A stretch of DNA of 10,687 nt from Thalassiosira profunda (taxonomy: Eukaryota; Bacillariophyta; Thalassiosirophyceae; Thalassiosirales; Thalassiosiraceae): positions 1-10,687 of the forward strand of contig JALLAP010001978.1 in the NCBI GenBank assembly GCA_036939355.1, read 5' to 3'. Positions within the stretch are counted from its first letter, which is position 1; each line of letters starts with the position of its first letter. This document shows, one piece after another, positions 1 through 7,242 of this stretch. Under the pieces are notes generated by a model. It was not told the origin of the DNA and ran no database searches. It was given only the letters and a program-made list of their open reading frames with translations. A program made the translations under genes and the position numbers.

Positions 1-1897
1 TGGTCGCGCCACTCCTGCGTCTCCTCGCTGAATTCTCTCTCGAACGCGTCGTACTCCTTCATGAACTTCTCCTCGAGGGCCGCCGACTTGTCCGAGGACG
101 AGGTGCCGTAGTCGGGATCGAAGACGTTGTCGCGCGGCTCAAAGCTCTCGTCGTCGAAGAGCAGATTGTCCGCTTCCTCGTTGTACACGTCGTCCATCCA
201 GTTTTCCAACGCCAGCATCTCGCGCTCCTCGTCGTCCATCGGCGTGGTGTCCAGGGTGATGATGCCCGTCTCGCTGGGATCCTTCTTGGGGATGGAATCG
301 TACCCAATGCCCTTGTAATAGCGCTGCAGCTCGTCCATGTCCGCCTGCTCGACGTCGTCCCACGTCCATTCGAAGTTCTTCTCGCGCTGGTCGGCGTACC
401 GCTCGTACACCTCCAGCTGGGGCATCCACTGCGTGAACATGATGGGGGCCTCGACGTGGTGCTTGAAGCTGGCCAGGATCAGGTTGGTCACGTTGAAGTT
501 GAGGTCGTACATGAGCCACATCTCCGGCTCGGGACACGCCATGGTGTTGGAGTTCTCGATGACGTCGAGTATCTCGTCTTGGGTCTCGTTGGAGAGCTTC
601 GGCCAATCGCGCTCGACGTCCATGTAGGCCATCGTGTGCCCCTCGCCAAAGTAGGTTTGGTTGGCAAGCTTTTCCCGCGCAGCCTTGTAGGCAGAGATCT
701 TATCGTCGAGTTCGACCAGATCCTTTTCAGTGAAGGCCCCGTTGGACGGGTAGACGAGGTTTTCTCCGTCTTCGTCGACCTCGCTGGATGGAAAGGCATC
801 GAGGCCGTGGTCATCTTCGAACGAGCCCGCATCGGCCAATGCCTGCGGGTCAATCATTTCGTTGCCATCGTCATCCTCGATAACGATGTCGCTCAGATCC
901 TTCTCCGTCAGCAACATGTTGTTCTTGCTCACGATGCGTTCGACCTCTTCTAGATCAACATCCCGCTCCAACTCTTCGCGCTCTCCGTCCGTCATGCCAC
1001 TCATGATGTACTCCATTGTTTTCGCCACCGACTCGGCAGACTCAAAATTCCTTGGCACCTTGTCCTCGAACTCCTGACGCTGCTTCCGCTCTGCCACTTG
1101 GGACAGGACCGTCTCCTTGGCAAGCTGATAGTTCGGGTCGGACTCAACGTCATCCAGCAACGGAGTGACGGGCTCTTCGTTGATGGCATCGTAGGATGCC
1201 CAGATGTCGGCGTTCGAGCCATCCTCAACCTCGACCTCTTCGGCCGCTTCCTCCTCGTATTCTTCGTCGTCGTATTCCTCTTCCTCTAGTTCCTCTGATG
1301 TTTTAAGGCAGCGTTAGTGCAATGCAACGCGATAGCGGAGGTGTTGTTCAAGTGACAACGACGTACCTTCCTCGTATTCAAACTCAATCTCTTCCTCGTC
1401 TTCTTCCTCGTCGTCGTCGTTGCCTATCTCGATGTCCACCTCGTCGAACTCTCCCTCTGTGGTAAGCAGAGCACAAGATGTAAGCATTATTACAGCAAAA
1501 TCAATTGAAAGATTCAGCGTAACCACGTACCTCCCTCCTCCCCGGCGGCGGCGTCATCATCTTCCTCGTAGTCCAAATCGCCGTCGACTTCTTCCTCTTC
1601 GATAGAAGCAGACGCCTTTGGTCGTCCTCGGGCGAAGAGGGCCTTCGGTCGGAAACCGCCGATTGTTGCGATGTCGGGTGCGTAATCAGACGTTGGCAGA
1701 TCCAATCTTGATCTCTTTGCATGTGCTGTCGATTGTTGTTGTATCGATTGATGCCGCGCGGTGCTCGGGTTGCGGCCGCTGCCGCATAGCTGTGGCGGCG
1801 AGAACGCCAGTACCGAGGAGTTGATTGCAAGTGCGACGAGCAACAGCCCGATCGCTGCTTGTGACGACATTCTGTGGCGCGTGTCCTGTCGATGCAT
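1..1897 (-). CDS. Acidic plastid-targeted protein of unknown function, three exons visible, 3' end beyond the window
   Basis: I do not recognise the family. Exons read 1897-1531, 1456-1367 and 1294-1, separated by introns of 74 nt (1530-1457) and 72 nt (1366-1295). Both introns are phase 1, with GTACGT donors and CAG acceptors, and about 583 codons are open to the left edge. The N-terminus has a hydrophobic core (IGLLLVALAI) ending in SVLA|FSPP, the Ala|Phe signal-peptide cleavage typical of bipartite plastid presequences in algae with red secondary plastids, followed by a Ser/Arg/Gln-rich transit-like region. The end of exon 1, all of exon 2 (20 of 30 residues Asp/Glu) and the start of exon 3 form one long acidic low-complexity tract. 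Exon 3 then changes to an ordered-looking part rich in Trp, Tyr and Met (for example MWLMYDLNFNVTNLILASF and NFEWTWDDVEQ) with no obvious membrane span. The first in-frame ATG is at 1897 and has A at -3; a second at 1870 would also keep the signal peptide. Likely stromal; role unknown. Confidence 0.82.
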
Positions 1898-2253
1898 CGT
1901 TTTGCAATCAGCGTTCACCAACAAATCGTTCAGGCTCGTCGTCCGTCCTCAGCCTATGCACCCCACGTCACTACGTTTGCGTGCTGCTGATGGCTGATGC
2001 GCCAGTGCTTCTCCTCCGACGACGCACTCTTAGATATGAGCAGCCGTGAAAGTGACGTATCCGGCGCGTGTGGACAATCTCCTCCTGCTCCTGCCCCCAC
2101 AGCCAACTGCCACAGCGCCGTTGCGGGTGTGATGGGCGCAAGTGCGTGGGTGAGGTTTGATGGGTTGGCGTTGGCGGTGAGCGGCGAGCGAGTGGCTCTC
2201 GGCGGGCTTGCTAAAGTTGCGTTTTTATACGTAAAGGTTGGCCGTTACACTTG
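1898..2253. promoter_or_regulatory. Intergenic region between the acidic plastid gene and tRNA-His
   Basis: This 356-bp stretch holds no gene that I can support. It must contain the 5' UTR and promoter of the minus-strand acidic plastid protein gene. Its right end, an AT-rich segment around 2221-2235 (TTTTTATACGTAAA), lies just upstream of the tRNA and could help position Pol III factors. I see no convincing TATA box for the protein gene and no repeat. Confidence 0.4.
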
Positions 2254-2325
2254 GTCTCATTCGTACAGTGGTTAGTATTCTGCATTGTGGTTGCAGCGAC
2301 CGGAGTTCGATTCTCCGATGGGACA
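2254..2325 (+). tRNA. tRNA-His (anticodon GUG)
   Basis: A full 72-nt cloverleaf can be drawn. The 7-bp acceptor stem is 2254-2260 with 2318-2324 (one T-G wobble). The D stem is 2263-2266 with 2275-2278, the anticodon stem 2280-2284 with 2292-2296, and the T stem 2301-2305 with 2313-2317 enclosing TTCGATT. The anticodon loop is TTGTGGT, so the anticodon at 2287-2289 is GTG and reads His CAC/CAU codons. There is no intron and no encoded CCA; the discriminator base at 2325 is A, as in eukaryotic cytosolic tRNA-His (bacterial and plastid ones usually have C). The genomic base just before the tRNA (2253) is G, the same as the extra G-1 that this tRNA needs for charging. The internal B box overlaps the T arm. 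It sits alone between two minus-strand protein genes. Confidence 0.95.
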
Positions 2326-2330
2326 AGTTC

Positions 2331-2350
2331 TTTTGCTCTCAACCCTTTTT
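2331..2350 (+). terminator. Pol III termination T-runs after tRNA-His
   Basis: A TTTT run at 2331-2334 lies 5 nt after the tRNA 3' end, and a longer TTTTT run at 2346-2350 could act as backup. Runs of four or more T on the non-template strand are the standard RNA polymerase III stop signal. Confidence 0.7.
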
Positions 2351-2429
2351 ACTGGTCGGAATGCCCGTGCAATACCAATTGAAGATCCTACCTATTGTTA
2401 TTGTAGCACTCTAGTGTCAAGTTACTTTT

Positions 2430-2545
2430 CCTTTTGATACAATTACCGGAGGCGCGGTTTCCCTTTTGATACATCCCCTCCTATTCCCTTGCCGCCACTT
2501 CTTTCCCTTTTGATACATCCTCTATTCCCTTGTCGCCACTTTCTT
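2430..2545. repeat. Imperfect ~44-bp tandem repeat with an extra partial copy
   Basis: Copy 1 (2461-2504) and copy 2 (2505-2545) both begin CCCTTTTGATACATCC and continue with TATTCCCTTG[CT]CGCCACTT; they differ by a 3-nt indel and a few substitutions. A shorter match, CCTTTTGATACA, lies at 2430-2441. The array starts about 18 nt beyond the VTC1-like stop codon on the minus strand, so it is probably part of that gene's 3' UTR or its polyadenylation region. No function is evident. Confidence 0.75.
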
Positions 2546-2562
2546 CCCCGCCAGATTTCAAC

Positions 2563-3484
2563 TCAAAACCGCTGCTCCATCTCTTCTTCCCTGAAGGCAT
2601 TCAGCTTCACGCAAAACTGCGCGGTGATCGATGCCATCAATATGATTGTAAGAGTTGTCGGGCCGGCCACGTCTATGAAGGGACCGGGCTCCTTGTTCTT
2701 TATCATGCGCCACCGTCTCTTATCTGAACCAATGTTTGTTTCCACCCAAAAGGTGATAGTTTAGCAATTGAATGAGATCTGTTCAGCGAAGAGAAACAAC
2801 ACAACAATCCATGCAAATTGCAAAGCACTCACACTGCCAGAGGGCGTAGAAGATATATGCCACGGAGACGGGCAACAACACCACCCCATACAGCTGATTC
2901 ACCAGATCGTCGTCGTGCGAATACGTCACAATGGTCACGCTCGCCGCCGCCAAAATCACCACCAAATGCAGCCACGCCAAAAACGTCCGCTCGTTGGCAA
3001 AGTGCACTTTAGGCTCGACCTTCAGCGGTACTTTTCGCGGCAGGATCAACGTCCCAATCTCCCCCGCATTCAACGCCGGATCCTCCCTATTTGCAATGTT
3101 AGTGGTCTCTTCGGGCGATGGCGAGAAGGCGCCAGCCACATAGCCCAACCAACCACCCCCGATCGAGGGACCTTTCATGTGCCTCCTCCGCCCCGCTCCG
3201 CCACCGTTGGGCGGCGGGGGGCGGCTCCCCAGCACCGGGCGGGGGTCGAATTCGGGCGCGATTGTGCCGCGGGGCATGCTGTCCACCGTCTCGTCGCGCT
3301 GCACCCGGTACTTCATCGAATTGGCACGGGCATCTTTGAGGGACGCGCTGCCGACGGAGCCGGCGTTGGAGGGCTTGCGACGGTGGGCCCCGCCGAGGAA
3401 GTAGGCCGGAGTTGAGCCGCTGCTCCCGGCCGAGGCGGAGGAGTGCTCGCTCGGGTTGACGAGGGGCGTTCGTTCGGTGGCCAT
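2563..3484 (-). CDS. VTC1-like vacuolar transporter chaperone subunit (DUF202 membrane domain)
   Basis: Two exons, 3484-2833 and 2723-2563, joined across a 109-nt phase-1 intron (GTGAGT donor, TTCAG acceptor), give 270 residues. Splicing makes the helix 2 end read ALWQYKRRW, as in the family. The C-terminal 110 residues are the VTC/DUF202 domain: the signature NERTFLAWLH at about 164-173 leads into helix 1 (168-188), helix 2 spans about 198-217, then comes the loop motif PGPFIDVAGPT (230-240) and helix 3 (about 238-258). In fungi and protists this subunit works with the SPX-containing VTC4 polymerase, which makes polyphosphate from ATP and moves it into acidic vacuoles; no catalytic or SPX domain is present here. 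Yeast Vtc1 is 129 residues, so the first ~155 residues are an unusual Ser/Gly/Pro-rich, disordered-looking extension. It begins MATERTPLV, a variant of the acidic di-leucine vacuolar sorting motif. The start is the first in-frame ATG, with A at -3 and G at +4. Confidence 0.9.
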
Positions 3485-3767
3485 CGTCGCTGGCGTCGTC
3501 CCAGGGTCCCCCGCCACGCCTTCACTCGTTTGCAAGCTTGGAACTTGGAAGCTCTTGGAAGCGAAGCTGAAGCACCTGCTTTGGTGCAGGGTAACATTAG
3601 TTGCAATAACTGAGGGGTCAAGGTAAGAAAGTAGGGAGGGTACCTGATTATTAGTCCTAGGTAAAGTGAAATATATCCCAAAGGAGAATCACTTTAGATG
3701 GGGAGGTACACTAGTATTTGAACCTTCTCCCCGCTCCCAACCTCCTCATCTCAGCTTTGGGCAGAAA
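3485..3767 (-). promoter_or_regulatory. Upstream region of the VTC1-like gene and 3' flank of the LETM1-like gene
   Basis: This 283-bp spacer lies between two head-to-tail minus-strand genes. Seen from the VTC1-like gene, its proximal part has three copies of TTCCAA (complement of TTGGAA at 3538, 3545 and 3555). It also has a small inverted repeat, GCACC at 3572-3576 with GGTGC at 3583-3587, around a 6-nt loop. These would lie in the 5' UTR or core promoter. The distal part is AT-richer and shows no further structure I can name. Confidence 0.45.
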
Positions 3768-6024
3768 TCACTCTGAAGACGACCCTTTGCTGTCGTCGTT
3801 GCCGTCGCCCGAAGTTTGCGCCAAGACCCCGCCCAAGGACATGTACACTTTGGTAATCAGCCGCATGGTGAGGATCCGAAGCGCCTGCGAAATCCGGACC
3901 AGTTTTTGCTGTGGAAGAGGATTAGATCAAGTCAGTACAGGTTGGTTGGTCGGTTGTGCAAAGAACAGGATTTCGCAGCCGAGAAACTCACTGTCCAAGT
4001 CTCGTTGATTGTGACAGCAGTGTATTCAGTGCTCTCGTAAAGTTCTGTGTTGGTTGAGAGAATGAATTGAGGGTGAGACCAGCGGTGAGACGAAGCACAC
4101 CGCATCTCTGTGTGTTTGTTTACTCACCGAGGAGATTCTGCCGTCGCTCTGTGAAGCAACTGGGGAAGAAGTCCGGGAACACTCGTTGTATCGCCCCGAA
4201 CACCAGCACGTGCCCGATGGGCGACAGCGGTATCAACAGTATGATCACCACCGGAATGAACGTGATCGTATCCTTGAACGTCCTCCGCAGCGTCCGCACC
4301 TCCCGCGGCTTGAGCGTGTATCCCTGCAGCGCCCTCAAGATCAAACTCGTGCAGAACACGACGTCGTCCGCGAACAGCCTCGTGCCCTTGACGTAGAACG
4401 CGACCCCATTTTTGGTCTTGACCCAGACGTCCCGCAGCCACACCTGTATCGCCTCGCTGTCGAATGTCAACCCCGCCACGTAGTAGTCGATGCCCAATCG
4501 CCGCTTGAAGTCCACCAATTGATCCGCCACCACCGCCAGCACATCTGCGTCGAGATTCTCTCCTAGATCCATCTGGCGGCTGAAGCTGTCAATTTGGCTC
4601 TCCAGCAGGCCAAATTCGGCCACGTTCAATCTGTCTTGAAGAGGAATGTAGCCCTTTGCGGCCGTATTTCCCAGCTCTCCCTCCAGGTAGGTGTAGATGC
4701 GCTCCAGTTCGTAGTCGAGGGTACGGAAAGTAGCCTCGGTCCGCTTCATTTCCAGAGCCTGCGACGATTGGCGGATTTGGTTGCGCAGGGACGCTTCGAC
4801 GGTTGCAAGGTTGACGTTGGCCACCGCCTGGCTCGCGCCAATGGCTGAATTCAATAGCTTGGTATTCTCCTTCTCCATTGCGCTCAATTCTTCGACGAGC
4901 CGTTCCAACTCCCCCCTCTTCTCCCGAATGGCGTCTGTCTCCTCGATCTTCGCAGTGACCGCCTTGCTGCTGCTCGATGAGTGAAATTCATCTCCACCAG
5001 TTGTTGCCACCGCGCCCTCCTCTTCACCCTCCCCGTTGGTATCGTCTGGTTCCTGGCCATTGATTCTCGACCACACAGCGTTGCCAAACTTCTTCAAGGC
5101 CTCGCGGTCCTGCAGGGCGCCATCCCAATCGACGGTGCCATCCTCCCTGACGTACAGGCTGGGATCGAACGTGGCCTTGGCACTGGTTGCTTCTTCCGCC
5201 GCCCCGTTGGTCTTCACGCTCCCGTCCTCGGGTTGCAACTTGGATCGAATGTCATCGATGTCCTCTCCCTCCAGTTCCGCGGCCTCGTTCACGCTCCCCT
5301 CGATGAAACTGACCAATCTCTCTCGGGTGCCAATCAGCCTCTCCAGCAGAGCCTCCCGCTGATCGTTGGTATACACCACGCTCCCCATTCCCATCCCATC
5401 CGAGAGTGCGTAACACGTTTCCTCGACGAGCACCTCCCCGTCATCGCTGCTGCCCACATTTCGGGAGAGCACGTGGCACGTCTGTCCCATCTCTTTCGCC
5501 GCCTCGGGAGACGCCATGACGCACATTTCCTCAATGCGCAAGTCCAGCTTGTTCAATATGTTGTCAAAGTCCACGGCGCGCTTGCGCTTCGATTTGCCCT
5601 CCCAGATCTTCTTCTCCCCGCCCTCCTCCGAGGACGCATCCGTAATCGAAGTTTCCTCCCCGGAATCTTCCACGGAGAGGCTCGAGGCGAACTCAGCGGC
5701 GGTGATGTCCTCGAGCGCTTCCCGGACCCACATCCGATCCTTGAGCTGGCGGAGCTTGGAGTTGCTCCGCCCTCCGGCCGGCTTCGCGGGGGCGAGTGCG
5801 GCCGCAGTCGATGCCTCTTTGGGCACCGTGGCCATGTGGAGGGCGCCCACTTGGCCAAGGCGCCCGCTGGATTGCGGAGACATTGATGCCCCGCCGCCGT
5901 CCAGGGACGCCACGCGCCCTCCGTGAGGACAGGTAAACGCCTCGGCGAGGGGAGGGGCGTCGCGCCGCGCCAGGGCCAGAAGGAGGGCCGCCGCCGCGGC
6001 CGAGGAACACCGTTTTCGGACCAT
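3768..6024 (-). CDS. Plastid-targeted LETM1-like inner-membrane protein, three exons
   Basis: Exons 6024-4128, 4044-3992 and 3908-3768 are separated by two 83-nt introns, both with GTGAGT donors and CAG acceptors; together they encode 696 residues. Without splicing the frame would stop inside intron 1. A signal peptide (AAAAALLLALA) ends PPLAEA|FTCP, the Ala|Phe site of a bipartite plastid presequence, then a Ser/Ala/Pro/Lys-rich transit region. The middle is acidic and is followed by a predicted coiled coil at roughly 358-450. The LETM1 core occupies about 565-655: LKPREVRTLRRTFKD, a hydrophobic span (IPVVIILLIPLSPIGHVLVF), then FPDFFPSCF and, across the first splice, NLLELYEST. LETM1 proteins mediate cation/proton exchange and volume control in mitochondria, so a K+/H+ or Ca2+/H+ role at a plastid membrane is inferred. 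The start at 6024 has a strong context (GCGATGG); an in-frame ATG at 6042 has C at -3 and is the alternative. Confidence 0.9.
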
Positions 6025-6326
6025 CGCTCCTCTGTGGTGCATATGATGTGGTGAACACGGGCTACCGACGGACGGCAATCCGGCCTAGAGAGGAGCAAGA
6101 TGCGAGGAATGGAGCCTTCGCCGGTCTACCAGCGGCCAGGTGGCAGGACGGCGGCTAGAGTCGGCGGTGCACCCCAGGTTGCAGTTGTCGATTGTCGAGG
6201 ATTGTGGATTTTAGCTTGTGTTCTTCCGTCCACCTGTATTGCAAAAGGGTCCAGAGCGAGGGAAGGAAGCACGCGCGCCTTCTATAGCCATCAGCCATCA
6301 CGCACCCTCACTCAGCCCAGGCAAGC
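6025..6326. promoter_or_regulatory. Shared divergent promoter region
   Basis: The LETM1-like gene starts leftward at 6024 (or 6042) and the zinc-motif/RGG gene starts rightward at 6327, so this 302-bp interval must hold both promoters and 5' UTRs. Visible elements are weak: a TATAG at 6283-6287, about 40 nt before the rightward ATG, and a tandem heptamer GCCATCA at 6287-6293 and 6294-6300. A cluster of GATTGT-like words also lies around 6185-6210. None is a proven diatom promoter element. Confidence 0.55.
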
Positions 6327-6911
6327 ATGTCGACTCCTGTCGTCGCCAACAAATGGGCAGGCACATTCGACTGCGGCACCTGCCGCCGGAAGCGGCTGAT
6401 GGGCGAGGAGTTCTCCAACAAGATGCTCGAGCGTCATCGTCGTGACGGGGCGCCGCTCAAATGCAAGATGTGCGTGACCGCGGCCGAGAAGGAAGAGCGC
6501 GAGCGGGCCGCCTCCCGGCGGAATGCAGAGGGCAAGGATACCGGGGAGAGCGACGAGCAGAGGAAGTGTGCGGGCAAATGCAACAAAACTCTATCAAAGG
6601 CGGCATTCAACAGGAATCAGTGGTCCAAAGGCGAAGGAAAAAGTCGATGCCGAGAGTGCGTCGAACAAACTCTGAAAGACGAAGCGGCGCAGCAGATAAA
6701 ATCGAAGGAGGATAAGATTGTAGAGGCCAGAAAGAAGGTGGAGCGGGTAAAGAAGACCGGCACCGCACAGGAGATTGTGGTGGCGGAATCGGAGCTGGCC
6801 GCGCTGGAGGCCGAGAAGGTGACGGGGCTGAAGCCTGTAAAGATGTCGGCCGGGCGGGGCAGGGGCCGGGGGCGCAGCGGAAGGTTCGGGGGCAGGGGAG
6901 GCCGAAGATGA
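6327..6911 (+). CDS. Stc1-domain-like tandem zinc-motif protein with C-terminal RGG box
   Basis: A single exon encodes 194 residues. Two similar cysteine modules are visible: C16-x2-C19 with C46-x2-C49, and C81-x3-C85 with C108-x2-C111. Each has an aromatic/Ser or Asn spacer (EEFSNK, AAFNRN) after the first pair and a basic or polar residue inside the second pair. This pattern resembles the Stc1 domain, named for the fission yeast protein that links RNAi complexes to the histone H3K9 methyltransferase complex, but the domain also occurs in uncharacterised proteins. Between 112 and 165 lies a charged, probably coiled-coil helix. The tail, from about 174 on, is an Arg/Gly repeat ending GRFGGRGGRR, typical of RNA-binding or protein-binding RGG boxes. 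Overall it suggests a nuclear nucleic-acid-associated adaptor. The family call is by motif only; another treble-clef zinc protein is possible. The ATG at 6327 is the first in frame. Confidence 0.72.
   Translation: MSTPVVANKWAGTFDCGTCRRKRLMGEEFSNKMLERHRRDGAPLKCKMCVTAAEKEERERAASRRNAEGKDTGESDEQRKCAGKCNKTLSKAAFNRNQWSKGEGKSRCRECVEQTLKDEAAQQIKSKEDKIVEARKKVERVKKTGTAQEIVVAESELAALEAEKVTGLKPVKMSAGRGRGRGRSGRFGGRGGRR
6852..6872 (+). other. Predicted G-quadruplex in the RGG-coding part of the mRNA
   Basis: Four G-runs (6852-6854, 6856-6859, 6862-6865, 6868-6872) are separated by loops of only 1, 2 and 2 nt, and two further G-runs follow at 6888-6892 and 6895-6898. This satisfies the usual G3+N1-7 rule on the coding strand, so both the DNA and the mRNA could fold. 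It arises from GGG/CGG/GGC codons of the Gly-Arg repeat. Confidence 0.65.
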
Positions 6912-7242
6912 TGAGTTCCGCTGTGGCTGGCAGCATTGCAAAAACACTGGACCACTTGACCGGTCAGCAAATGCAAACGCTTGAAGAAATACTCTGGCAT
7001 CAGATCACATGGCTATGTATCGGAGTTAGAAAAGAGGACACACACTTTTGGGCTGGGAGATCTCCGGCGTTTCTTGCCATCCCGCCAGATAAGGCGCCAG
7101 CAGTGTCTGTATCTGTGTGTAGCAGCAAGGGAAGACGTCCCCTTGTGGTAGCAGTTATCTATCCTCACGTACGTAAGTACGTAAGTACGTCGCCTCCTCC
7201 TCGCCCACCACCACCACGCGCTTTGCCTCACATGCACCATAA
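6912..7242. promoter_or_regulatory. Intergenic region between the zinc/RGG gene and the ATP-grasp gene
   Basis: This 331-bp spacer holds the 3' end of the zinc/RGG transcript and the promoter of the ATP-grasp gene. It contains a 10-bp perfect palindrome (TGACCGGTCA, 6957-6966) and a short tandem octamer, GTACGTAA at 7169-7176 and 7177-7184 followed by GTACGT. A CT/CACC-rich segment follows just before the start codon. An out-of-frame ATG at 7232 lies 11 nt before the main ATG. I see no gene in it. Confidence 0.5.

Noticed and set aside
2489..2764. A plus-strand frame of about 90 codons over the tandem repeat and VTC1 exon 2
   Set aside because: It is antisense to the third VTC helix and partly made of repeat sequence.
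3209..3245. G-rich tract opposite the VTC1-like Pro/Gly segment as a quadruplex
   Set aside because: The runs are on the non-coding strand, one loop is 15 nt, and the pattern follows from Pro and Gly codons; much weaker than the tract at 6852.
2768..3415. A 215-codon open frame on the plus strand opposite the VTC1-like gene
   Set aside because: Lacks a natural ATG context and a domain; the minus-strand frame contains the NERTFLAWLH signature and spliced family motifs.
3485..3535. Extending the VTC1-like protein upstream to 3535
   Set aside because: The codon at 3535 is TTG; the first in-frame ATG is at 3484 and has a good context.
4981..5886. A 301-codon open frame on the plus strand opposite the LETM1-like gene
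   Set aside because: It is antisense to a well-supported coding exon, has no recognisable domain, and is explained by GC-rich codon shadowing.
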